From positions 1-64,000 of the forward strand of contig CAJXNI010000008.1 of assembly GCA_913057235.1 (NCBI GenBank): a stretch of 64,000 bases of DNA, given 5' to 3'. Position numbers and translations under genes: made by a program. The notes below the pieces were generated by a model. It saw only the letters and a program-made list of their open reading frames with translations. It was not told the DNA's origin and made no database searches. Positions 17,029-24,915 of the stretch are shown here, one piece after another. The DNA is from an uncultured Bacteroidota bacterium (lineage in GTDB: Bacteria > Bacteroidota > Bacteroidia > Flavobacteriales > Schleiferiaceae). Numbering within the stretch: position 1 is the first letter of the stretch; each line of letters opens with the position of its first letter.

Positions 17029-18591
17029 CTAAAGCAAATAATCAGTGCGGATAAAGCTACTTTCTTCACTAGAAACTACTTTGCGCACCAATTGCTTCTG
17101 TTCGGCCTTTGCCGCTACCAGGGTGCGGATGGAAAAAGAGCGCAGGGCATCATGCACACTTAAAGTGCCCACCGCACTGTCTTTACGTCCGGTAAAAGGT
17201 AAATAATCAGGCCCCCTTTGGCAAGAAGCATTGATATTTACCCGGCACACCTGGTTCACCATATTATCCACCGCATAGGCAATGGTAGACTGGTCATCAC
17301 TGAAGAGACTACACTGCTGACCGTAGTCGGATTGGGCTATGCTCTTCATTACTTCCTCTAAGTCACTGTAAGGCACCACTGGTACCACAGGACCAAATTG
17401 CTCTTCATGATAAATGCGCATTTTTTCTGTAACGGGGTAAAGCACAGCCGGGAAAAAAGAGGTGTCATTCACGCGCCCTCCTTTTTGATTGGCCATTTGA
17501 GCCCCCTGCTCCAGGGCATCTTGCACATACTCTTCCATAGCCTCTACCTTGCCACGCTCAGGCAAGGGTGTTAAAGGTGCGTTGGTGGCCGGATGGTCTA
17601 ATTTTAAAGCATCTACTGCGGCCGTAAAGCGCTGCATAAAATCATCTGCCACATTTTTGTGCACAAAAATGATTTTGAGGGCTGTACAACGCTGCCCATT
17701 GTAGCTTAAGGCGCCATTAATGCATTCTTTTACGGCTAAATCTAAATTAGCGTTTTCAAAGACGATGGCGGGATTCTTGGCTTCCAGCCCTAAAATTTGG
17801 CGCAACCGATTGGGTTTAGGGTGTTGAGAAACTATGGCGTTGCTGCTTTTGGAATTACCGATTAGGGCCAATACATCAACCTTTCCCGTAGCCATTATGG
17901 GGCCCGCTAAGGTTCGGCCCCGACCGAAAACAATGTTTACCACTCCAGGAGGAAAAGCTTCCTTAAAGGCCTCTACCAAAGGCGTAAGCAAAAGCACCCC
18001 GTACTTAGCCGGCTTAAAAATTACCGTGTTGCCCATAAGCAAAGCGGGTATGAGCAGGCAAAAGGTCTCATTCAAAGGGTAATTGTAAGGCCCCAGGCAA
18101 AGAACTACTCCCAGGGGGCCTCTGCGCACCTGACTTATGATGCCATCTTTGGAGGCTATGTGCGAGCCCTCTCGGTCCATCTTTTTATATTCTTCTACGG
18201 TGTCCCGGATGTAATCTACCGTTCGGTCAAACTCTTTATAAGCAGTGCTTTTATTCTTGGCAATTTCCCACATGAGCAGGTTGCTTACCCGCTCTCTTTG
18301 GGCCTCCATTAGATTCAGGAACTTTTCCATGGCCGCCACCCGCTCAGCCGAACTGGCGGTAGGCCAGGCGCCTCGGCCATTCTGATAAGCCTTCTGGGCA
18401 GCCTCTAAAGCCTCAATTCCAACTTCGGTATCAAGCAGTGGAGCCGCGCCTAAATGGGTTTTGGCAACTTTGCCTTGAGCGTCTACCACTCCCATAGGAG
18501 AGTAAATTTGCTCAAAATCTCCTGTCCAGGTTTTAATCTTGCCGTTCACTAAATACTGATCCCACGTAAATGCCTTGGGTGCTGTTTCCAT
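17029..18591 (-). CDS. gapN: NADP-dependent glyceraldehyde-3-phosphate dehydrogenase (GapN type)
   Basis: This 520-residue aldehyde dehydrogenase belongs to the non-phosphorylating GAPDH group, which oxidises glyceraldehyde-3-phosphate to 3-phosphoglycerate and makes NADPH. It shows the general-base region (LGLEAKNPAIVFENA), the catalytic Cys in YNGQRCTALK, the substrate-pocket segment NINASCQRGPDYLPFTGRKDS typical of GapN, and EEQFGPVVPV. It is transcribed away from the cbb3 operon. A perfect -7 element (TAAATTTG, minus strand, 18740-18733) lies upstream, giving a leader of about 135 nt. Confidence 0.85.
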   Translation of the reverse strand: METAPKAFTWDQYLVNGKIKTWTGDFEQIYSPMGVVDAQGKVAKTHLGAAPLLDTEVGIEALEAAQKAYQNGRGAWPTASSAERVAAMEKFLNLMEAQRERVSNLLMWEIAKNKSTAYKEFDRTVDYIRDTVEEYKKMDREGSHIASKDGIISQVRRGPLGVVLCLGPYNYPLNETFCLLIPALLMGNTVIFKPAKYGVLLLTPLVEAFKEAFPPGVVNIVFGRGRTLAGPIMATGKVDVLALIGNSKSSNAIVSQHPKPNRLRQILGLEAKNPAIVFENANLDLAVKECINGALSYNGQRCTALKIIFVHKNVADDFMQRFTAAVDALKLDHPATNAPLTPLPERGKVEAMEEYVQDALEQGAQMANQKGGRVNDTSFFPAVLYPVTEKMRIYHEEQFGPVVPVVPYSDLEEVMKSIAQSDYGQQCSLFSDDQSTIAYAVDNMVNQVCRVNINASCQRGPDYLPFTGRKDSAVGTLSVHDALRSFSIRTLVAAKAEQKQLVRKVVSSEESSFIRTDYLL

Positions 18592-18761
18592 CCTTTTTAT
18601 TTATTAATTTAACTCCATTCACAAAGCCCTCTTCTCTACTCATCTTCAAAAAAAGCGTAAGGCTAAGTTATACTATACTATTAGGGCGCGCCTTGAGGTT
18701 TATTCCCCATACCGCTGATTTTTAAATGATTCCAAATTTACATTACAGAGCCTAAAAACCC

Positions 18762-18773
18762 TGATAAATATCA
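18762..18773 (+). promoter_or_regulatory. Fnr-type operator of the cbb3 operon
   Basis: TGATAAATATCA is a perfect TGAT-N4-ATCA palindrome. Its centre is 36.5 nt before the last G of the -7 element TACTTTTG. That would put it near -41.5 relative to the start of transcription, the position for a class II activator. Confidence 0.8.
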
Positions 18774-18796
18774 TTCTTTAGACTTTGCCTGCCTAA

Positions 18797-18804
18797 TACT
18801 TTTG
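18797..18804 (+). promoter_or_regulatory. -7 element of the ccoS-tauE operon
   Basis: TACTTTTG matches TAnnTTTG. It lies 27 nt before the ccoS ATG, and no good -33 TTTG is apparent, as expected for an activator-dependent promoter. Confidence 0.7.
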
Positions 18805-18831
18805 ACCTCGTTAAAAATTAAATAGCGGTAC

Positions 18832-18990
18832 ATGTCGGCCATTTACATCTTAATTTCCGTAAGCTTTTTAGTAGCCATTGCCTTTTTGGGGGCCTTTATA
18901 TGGAGTATAAAAAGCGGTCAGTATGACGATGATTATTCGCCCAGCGTGCGCATGTTGAAAGAAAATCCAAACAACAAATCCGAATCTTAA
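18832..18990 (+). CDS. ccoS: cbb3 oxidase maturation protein CcoS
   Basis: This 52-residue protein has one N-terminal transmembrane helix (IYILISVSFLVAIAFLGAFIW). The FIWSIKSGQYDDDY segment after the helix is the hallmark of CcoS (typically W-x4-GQ-x-D/E-D). The short hydrophilic tail ends in NPNNKSES. CcoS is needed for cofactor insertion into cbb3 oxidase. It is the first gene behind the Fnr-type promoter and lies 16 bp upstream of ccoNO. Confidence 0.9.
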   Translation: MSAIYILISVSFLVAIAFLGAFIWSIKSGQYDDDYSPSVRMLKENPNNKSES

Positions 18991-19006
18991 CGCAATTTTA
19001 TAGACT

Positions 19007-21148
19007 ATGCAAGCAGAGACGTTTAAGTATGATAACCGCACCGTAAGAGACTTTACGGTGGCCACCATTTTTTGGGGGGTAATTGGCCTTCTGGTAGGAG
19101 TGCTGGTAGCTTCGCAACTGGTGTTTCCAGATTGGAACGTAGCCTCCTGGCTTACGTTTGGTCGCTTAAGAGCACTTCACACCAATGGAGCCATTTTTGC
19201 CTTTGTAGGTAACGCCATTTTTGCGGGCGTGTACTACTCACTGCAAAGGTTGCTGAAAACCCGTATGGCCAGTGACTTACTCAGCCGCATTCACTTTTGG
19301 GGCTGGCAGCTCATCATTGTTTCAGCCGTAATTACCTTACCGCTGGGTCTAACCTCATCTAAAGAATACGCAGAACTGGAATGGCCTATTGATATTGCCA
19401 TAGCGCTGGTATGGGTAATTTTTGGGGTGAACATGTTTTGGACCATTCTTAAACGGAGAGAGCGCCATTTATACGTGGCCATTTGGTTCTACATTGCCAC
19501 CTTTGTTACCGTTGCGGTGTTGCACATTGTTAACAACCTGGAACTTCCGGTGGGTGCCTTTAAATCCTATTCCATTTTTGCGGGGGTACAAGACGCCTTG
19601 GTGCAATGGTGGTACGGCCATAACGCGGTAGCCTTCTTCCTTACCACCCCGGTTTTAGGTCTCATGTACTACTTTGTGCCTAAAGCGGCTAATCGCCCGG
19701 TATACTCATACCGTCTCTCAATTGTGCACTTCTGGGCTCTGATTTTCATCTACATTTGGGCCGGACCCCACCACTTGCTTTACACCAGCTTACCCGCTTG
19801 GGCGCAAAGCTTAGGCACGGTGTTCTCTATCATGCTCATTTTCCCTAGCTGGGGTGGTATGATTAACGGATTACTCACCTTGCGTGGGGCTTGGGATAAG
19901 GTGCGCGACAGTGCGGTACTCAAATTCTTTGTTGTGGCCATTACCGCCTACGGTATGAGCACGCTTGAAGGCCCACTACTTTCTTTGAAAAACTTGAACG
20001 CCATTGCCCACTACACCGATTGGATTCCGGCCCACGTGCACATTGGCACCCTAGGCTGGAACGGGTTCATGATTTTTGGGATGATCTACTGGATGATGCC
20101 CAAACTCTATCGCACCAGCCTATTTTCTGAAAAGCTAGCCAACGCCCACTTTTGGATAGGCACCTTAGGCATTTTACTTTGGGCTTTACCGATGTACGTA
20201 AGCGGTTTTACCCAAAGCTTAATGTGGAAAGAATTTAACCCTGACGGCACCCTGGTTTACGGCAACTTTTTAGAAACCGTTACCCAACTTATGCCTCTGT
20301 ATGCCTTGCGCGCCATTGGTGGTACCTTGTACGTTACCGGTATGCTAATTATGGTGGTGAACATTGTACGCACCGTACGCAGCGGCAGCTTCCAGGCTGA
20401 GGAAGAAGACAGTGCCTTGCCTCTGGAAGCCACTGAGGCCGGTCACAAAGGAGAGCACTGGCACCGTTGGATTGAAAGAAAGCCTGTACAACTAATGGTT
20501 TGGGCTACCGTAGCCATTTTAATTGGTGGCATCATTGAAATCGTACCTACTATAATGGTGAAAAGCAATATCCCCACTATAGAAAGCGTAAAACCTTACA
20601 CGGCCTTAGAGCTAGAAGGTAGAGACCTGTACATCCGGGAAGGTTGTAACGCCTGCCACTCGCAAATGGTAAGACCCTTCCGGAGTGAGGTAGCCCGTTA
20701 TGGCGAATACTCTAAAGCAGGGGAGTTTGTGTACGATCATCCGTTCTTGTGGGGTAGCAAACGTACCGGTCCAGACCTGCACCGCGTGGGTGGCAAGTAC
20801 CCACACAGCTGGCATTACAATCACATGATTGAACCTACCAGCATGAGCCCAGGCTCAATAATGCCTACTTATGAGTGGTTGGCTACCAGTGCACTAGACA
20901 CCACTTCTACAAAAGCCAAACTACGGGCCATGGCATCACTAGGCGTGCCTTACACCCAGGGCTACATAGACAGTGCTCATTTTTACATGCAGCAGCAGGC
21001 CAATGCCATTGCCAGCGAGCTTATGGAGCAAATGGAAGATGTGGAAGTAAGCCCCAATGAAGAAATGGTAGCGTTAATTGCTTATCTGCAACGCTTGGGT
21101 ACGGATATTAAGGCGCAACCCGAAAACAATGAAACGGCTTTAAAATAA
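19007..21148 (+). CDS. ccoNO: Fused cbb3-type cytochrome c oxidase subunit I/II (CcoNO)
   Basis: This 713-residue fusion contains both the catalytic and the c-type subunit of cbb3 oxidase. The CcoN part (about 1-460) has 12 or so membrane helices and the metal-ligand histidines. His58 (LHTNGA) and His345 are low-spin heme candidates, His205 (YGHNAV) and His255/256 (GPHHLLY) are CuB ligands, and His343 lies in AHVHIG. The CcoO part (about 490-713) begins with a membrane anchor and carries one heme c site, CNACH (547-551), followed by QMVRPF. The fusion is typical of Bacteroidota. The enzyme reduces O2 with high affinity in the inner membrane. Confidence 0.97.
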   Translation: MQAETFKYDNRTVRDFTVATIFWGVIGLLVGVLVASQLVFPDWNVASWLTFGRLRALHTNGAIFAFVGNAIFAGVYYSLQRLLKTRMASDLLSRIHFWGWQLIIVSAVITLPLGLTSSKEYAELEWPIDIAIALVWVIFGVNMFWTILKRRERHLYVAIWFYIATFVTVAVLHIVNNLELPVGAFKSYSIFAGVQDALVQWWYGHNAVAFFLTTPVLGLMYYFVPKAANRPVYSYRLSIVHFWALIFIYIWAGPHHLLYTSLPAWAQSLGTVFSIMLIFPSWGGMINGLLTLRGAWDKVRDSAVLKFFVVAITAYGMSTLEGPLLSLKNLNAIAHYTDWIPAHVHIGTLGWNGFMIFGMIYWMMPKLYRTSLFSEKLANAHFWIGTLGILLWALPMYVSGFTQSLMWKEFNPDGTLVYGNFLETVTQLMPLYALRAIGGTLYVTGMLIMVVNIVRTVRSGSFQAEEEDSALPLEATEAGHKGEHWHRWIERKPVQLMVWATVAILIGGIIEIVPTIMVKSNIPTIESVKPYTALELEGRDLYIREGCNACHSQMVRPFRSEVARYGEYSKAGEFVYDHPFLWGSKRTGPDLHRVGGKYPHSWHYNHMIEPTSMSPGSIMPTYEWLATSALDTTSTKAKLRAMASLGVPYTQGYIDSAHFYMQQQANAIASELMEQMEDVEVSPNEEMVALIAYLQRLGTDIKAQPENNETALK

Positions 21149-21154
21149 TCAGGT

Positions 21155-21352
21155 ATGCTTAAATACATAAAACATAACATGGAAACCATTGATGGGGTAG
21201 AAATATTCCCCATCATTTCCTTCCTCATTTTCTTCACGCTGTTTGTAGGCGTGCTGGTATACGTAATACGTAAAGACAAAAAAAGCATAGAAGAAGTGAG
21301 CCTATTGCCACTAGATAACACCAACAACCACAGCCATGAAGAACGTAAATAG
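21155..21352 (+). CDS. ccoQ: cbb3 oxidase subunit CcoQ
   Basis: This 65-residue protein has a single membrane helix (FPIISFLIFFTLFVGVLVYVI) followed by a charged RKDKKSIEEVSLLPLDNT tail, as in CcoQ/FixQ. It starts 6 bp after ccoNO and its end overlaps the ccoP start by 17 bp. An internal ATG at 21179 is possible, but the MLKYIKHNMETIDG start fits relatives I know from this phylum. Confidence 0.85.
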   Translation: MLKYIKHNMETIDGVEIFPIISFLIFFTLFVGVLVYVIRKDKKSIEEVSLLPLDNTNNHSHEERK

Positions 21353-22307
21353 ATTACTACTAGCATTTGTGCTACTGCTTATGGTAGGTGCTCTTGCCAC
21401 CAGCCTGCTTAGCCCTGAAAACTCGGTAGAGTTACTAGCCAACCCGGTTAACTGGCTGGTACTTACCGCTGGCTTTTTCCTCATTATTGCCTTTATGGCC
21501 ACCTTCCAGGCCTTAGATGCCATGAAATACATGCTGGCTAAAAAAGAAGGACGCCTTCCGGCCGAGGAACCCGAGGACCAGGAAGAAGACGAATGGCTCT
21601 CTGGCATCATGCAAAAGCTTACCGATGCCACCCCGGTTGAGGAAGAAGAAAAAGTGGCCACTGATCATGAGTATGACGGCATTCGCGAATTGGATAACAA
21701 TCTGCCTCCCTGGTGGCTGGCGGGCTTTTACATCTCCATTGTTTTTGCAGTGGTATACCTGTTACGCTACCACGTTTTCCAAAGCGCCCCTCTACCTGAG
21801 GAGGAATTTAAAATTGAAATGGCTGAGGCCGAAGCCGCTAAAGAGGAGTACCTGGAAACGGCTGCCAACCTGGTAGATGAAAGCAATGTGGCTATGGTAG
21901 AAAGTGACTCGCGTATATTAGAAGGCGAAGCCATTTTTACAAAGAACTGTGCCGTTTGCCACGCCAAAGATGGCGGTGGTGGCGTAGGTCCTAACCTTAC
22001 CGATAACTACTGGATTCACGGAGCCAAAATTGCCGATGTGTTTAGCACCATCAAATACGGGGTTCCCGCCAAGGGTATGATTCCCTGGAAAGACCAGTTG
22101 AGCCCAGCGCAAATGCAAGACGTAGCTAGTTACGTAATGACTTTAAAAGACACTACGCCTGCTAAGCCTAAAGAGCCGCAGGGTGAATTGGTAACTGAAG
22201 AAGCTATGGAAACTCCTGCCGCGGAAGAAGCAAGCGATCGCAGCGCTACCGAAAGTGGCGACTCTACCGCTACTCCCACTGAAGAAGAAGCCCTAACCAG
22301 CTTATAA
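21336..22307 (+). CDS. ccoP: cbb3 oxidase subunit III (CcoP), mono-heme form
   Basis: This 323-residue protein has two N-terminal membrane helices (about 6-26 and 38-60), a second hydrophobic pair around 126-147, and a single cytochrome c domain with CAVCH (205-209). PNLTDNYWIHG follows, and a Met ligand is probable in AKGMIPW. Proteobacterial CcoP has two CxxCH sites; only one is present here. The tail after residue 275 is long, acidic and low-complexity (Glu, Thr, Ala, Ser). CcoP passes electrons from soluble donors to CcoO. It overlaps ccoQ and is followed 1 bp later by ccoG. Confidence 0.93.
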   Translation: MKNVNRLLLAFVLLLMVGALATSLLSPENSVELLANPVNWLVLTAGFFLIIAFMATFQALDAMKYMLAKKEGRLPAEEPEDQEEDEWLSGIMQKLTDATPVEEEEKVATDHEYDGIRELDNNLPPWWLAGFYISIVFAVVYLLRYHVFQSAPLPEEEFKIEMAEAEAAKEEYLETAANLVDESNVAMVESDSRILEGEAIFTKNCAVCHAKDGGGGVGPNLTDNYWIHGAKIADVFSTIKYGVPAKGMIPWKDQLSPAQMQDVASYVMTLKDTTPAKPKEPQGELVTEEAMETPAAEEASDRSATESGDSTATPTEEEALTSL

Positions 22308-22308
22308 A

Positions 22309-23754
22309 ATGGCACAAGACACGGAAAAACTATTGCAGGAGACCCTTGAGAAAGATGAGTCTTTTCGTGATTCAATAGGCACCATTGACGAGAAGGGTGA
22401 ACGAAATTTTCTGTTCCCTAAAAAGCCCAGTGGCTTTTACACCCAAAGAAGGCAATGGGTAAGCTACGGTTTACTGGCCATATTTTTTGCCATACCCTTT
22501 ATACGAATCAACGGCCAGCCCTTTCTCATGCTCAATGTGCTGGAACGCAAATTTGTAATCTTCGGGCAAATTTTCTGGCCCGAAGATTTCTTCATTTTTG
22601 TGCTGGCCATGATTATTGGGGTGCTCTTTGTAGCGGTATTTACCGTGGCCTTTGGCCGGTTATTCTGCGGTTGGGTATGCCCCCAAACCATTTTTATGGA
22701 GCACGTTTTCCGTAGAATTGAATACTGGATAGATGGCGACCGTAACCAACAATTACGCTTAAAGCGGATGAAATGGAATGCCGAAAAAATCCGCAAGCGC
22801 GTACTTAAAAACGGTATTTTCTTTGGCATCAGCTTTATCATTGCCAACTTCTTTTTGCAGTACATCATCGGCCAGCAAGCCTGGTGGGAAATTGTAAGCG
22901 ATGACCCAGCTCAACACATTTCCGGTCTCACCAGTATGCTGGTTTTTTCTGGAGTGTTCTTTTTTGTATTTGCCTGGTTTAGAGAACAAGCCTGCATAAT
23001 TGTTTGCCCTTACGGGCGATTGCAAGGCGCCCTATTAGATCGCAATTCCGTAGTAATTGCCTATGATTACCTGCGCGGTGAAAAACGCGGGAAATTCCGT
23101 AAAAAAGAAGACCGCAACGCAGCTGGTAAAGGTGATTGCATTGATTGCGGCCAGTGTGTAGATGTGTGCCCCACCGGCATCGACATCCGCAACGGCACCC
23201 AGCTAGAGTGCATTAACTGCACCGCTTGCATTGATGCCTGCGACAATATTATGGATAAGATTAACAAGCCCCGGGGCCTTATCCGCTATGATTCTGAAAA
23301 CAACATTGCCGAAGGCAAGAAAACGATTTTCACCACGCGTGTAAAGGCCTACATTGGTGTGTTGGCGGTGCTTTCTGGTATTTTCACCTACTTACTCTTT
23401 AGCCGTGCCCAGGTAGAGGCCATTTTCTTGCGTATGCCTGGCCAACGCTATGAAAAGGTAGATGCCAACACCTACAGCAATGCCTACAACTTTAAACTGC
23501 TCAATAAAACCCCTGACGCTAAAACCTATCGCTTTGCATTAATAGATCCTGCTGGGGGTAAGCTAACCACCGCGGGTGGGGAAAGCATTGCGGTAAAAGC
23601 CAGTGCCCTGGCCGAAGGTGCGGTGGTAATTTATTTGCAAAAAAGCCAAATGGAAGGCACCAGTACTGAATTGGAAATTGGCGTGTACGAAGGAGAGCAG
23701 CTGGTAGAAACCATTAGCACCAATTTTACCGGACCTTTAGTGAAACCCAAATAA
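22309..23754 (+). CDS. ccoG: cbb3 oxidase accessory ferredoxin-like protein CcoG (RdxA/FixG)
   Basis: This 481-residue membrane protein has several helices in its N-terminal half, with Cys motifs FCGWVCPQT and CIIVCPYG. It then has a 2[4Fe-4S] ferredoxin domain (CIDCGQCVDVCPTG and CINCTACIDACD). A C-terminal membrane segment (about 343-362) and a periplasmic Ig-like domain (FixG C-terminal type) follow. In other bacteria CcoG reduces Cu(II) for oxidase assembly. All cluster cysteines are present. It is in the middle of the cco operon with 1 bp and 7 bp gaps. Confidence 0.93.
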   Translation: MAQDTEKLLQETLEKDESFRDSIGTIDEKGERNFLFPKKPSGFYTQRRQWVSYGLLAIFFAIPFIRINGQPFLMLNVLERKFVIFGQIFWPEDFFIFVLAMIIGVLFVAVFTVAFGRLFCGWVCPQTIFMEHVFRRIEYWIDGDRNQQLRLKRMKWNAEKIRKRVLKNGIFFGISFIIANFFLQYIIGQQAWWEIVSDDPAQHISGLTSMLVFSGVFFFVFAWFREQACIIVCPYGRLQGALLDRNSVVIAYDYLRGEKRGKFRKKEDRNAAGKGDCIDCGQCVDVCPTGIDIRNGTQLECINCTACIDACDNIMDKINKPRGLIRYDSENNIAEGKKTIFTTRVKAYIGVLAVLSGIFTYLLFSRAQVEAIFLRMPGQRYEKVDANTYSNAYNFKLLNKTPDAKTYRFALIDPAGGKLTTAGGESIAVKASALAEGAVVIYLQKSQMEGTSTELEIGVYEGEQLVETISTNFTGPLVKPK

Positions 23755-23761
23755 GAAGGAT

Positions 23762-24214
23762 ATGAAAAAATGGAAAATGAATTGGGGAACCGGGCTGGCC
23801 ATAGTGTTAGGCCTCTTTGTCTTGAGCATGGCTTACACCATGTATTTAGTTACCCAGCAACGCTATGACCTGGTAACCGCAGATTACTACGAAAAGGAAT
23901 TGGCCTATCAGGAAACCATTGACCGGCAAGAAAACGCCCTCGCTTTAAGCGGAAAAAGTGCCCTTAAGATGGTAGATGGCAAAATACAATTGCAATTTCC
24001 GCAAGAGCTCATCGGGCAAACCGCCCAAGCCCACATAGAGCTGTACTGCCAAACCGATGCCCGCAAAGATTTTACCCTTAAGGAAGAAAACTGGACGGTG
24101 GCGCACGTTCACTTACCGGCTCAAAAAATGACTACTGGCAAATGGATTGCCAAGGTTAAGCTAGACACCCAAGACCAACAGTATTATTTTGACCCCTCTT
24201 TGGTAATTCCATGA
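23762..24214 (+). CDS. ccoH: FixH/CcoH family protein
   Basis: This 150-residue protein has one membrane helix (about 9-30, WGTGLAIVLGLFVLSMAYTMYLV). A periplasmic domain follows containing the FixH-type segment LVTADYYEKELAYQETIDRQENA. CcoH binds and stabilises assembly intermediates of the cbb3 oxidase. The last 4 nt overlap the start of the TauE/SafE gene (ATGA), so the two are translationally coupled. Confidence 0.88.
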   Translation: MKKWKMNWGTGLAIVLGLFVLSMAYTMYLVTQQRYDLVTADYYEKELAYQETIDRQENALALSGKSALKMVDGKIQLQFPQELIGQTAQAHIELYCQTDARKDFTLKEENWTVAHVHLPAQKMTTGKWIAKVKLDTQDQQYYFDPSLVIP

Positions 24215-24903
24215 TTTGGTTAGCCCTCAGCTTTGGTTTAGTCTCTAGCCTGCACTGCGTAGCCATGTGCGGGCCTTTGCAAGCAGTGGTTATGGGGCAA
24301 TGGTTGCAAAGTAAAAACCGTTACAACTGGTTTATTTACCACGGGGGGCGCTTTTTCACCTACGCTCTTTTGGGTGCGGGGGCGGCTTTAGCCGGAAAAG
24401 CCTTTGGCCTACCCCACTGGCAAAGCCAGTTTACGCTAGTGGCAGGCCTGGTACTGCTGTTTGGTTATTTCGGCTTTAAAGCCCTCAAGTGGGATCAGAA
24501 ATTATTTGCCTTAATCACTCCTTTTCTGCATCGGCTTAGGCCCAAGGCGCAGAAAGGCGGAGCTAAAAACAAGCTTTGGTATTTTTCAAGCGGGGCGGTA
24601 AATGGTCTTTTACCTTGTGGGATGGTGTATGCGGCACTTTTGCCAGCCATAGCCTCTAACAGCCTTTGGCAAGGCGCCACCTACATGCTTGGGTTTGGCC
24701 TGGGCACTCTGCCGCTGCTCTTGGGGTTTAATTGGTTTAGCAACAGCCTTATGCTGCGCTTTGGCCGCTGGGTACCGCGCCTCATTCCCCTAACCGTGGT
24801 GGTAATCTCCGCCCTCTTGATTTTGCGAGGCTTACAACTGGATATTCCTTTTATTTCGCCTCCGGAGCCTGCCGCTACGGCTGGTGCCGAAGGGTGCCAG
24901 TAG
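24211..24903 (+). CDS. Sulfite exporter TauE/SafE-family membrane protein of cco operons
   Basis: This 230-residue protein has about six membrane segments. Near the N-terminus is SLHCVAMCGPLQ, the HC-x3-CGP motif of the small TauE/SafE-like proteins that accompany CcoI/CcoG in many genomes. A second conserved segment is NGLLPCGMVYAAL. The cysteines and methionines suggest copper handling during oxidase assembly rather than sulfite export. It is the last gene of the cco operon and faces the converging serine hydrolase gene, with 12 bp between their stops. Confidence 0.85.
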   Translation: MIWLALSFGLVSSLHCVAMCGPLQAVVMGQWLQSKNRYNWFIYHGGRFFTYALLGAGAALAGKAFGLPHWQSQFTLVAGLVLLFGYFGFKALKWDQKLFALITPFLHRLRPKAQKGGAKNKLWYFSSGAVNGLLPCGMVYAALLPAIASNSLWQGATYMLGFGLGTLPLLLGFNWFSNSLMLRFGRWVPRLIPLTVVVISALLILRGLQLDIPFISPPEPAATAGAEGCQ

Positions 24904-24915
24904 AATTTCTTTATT

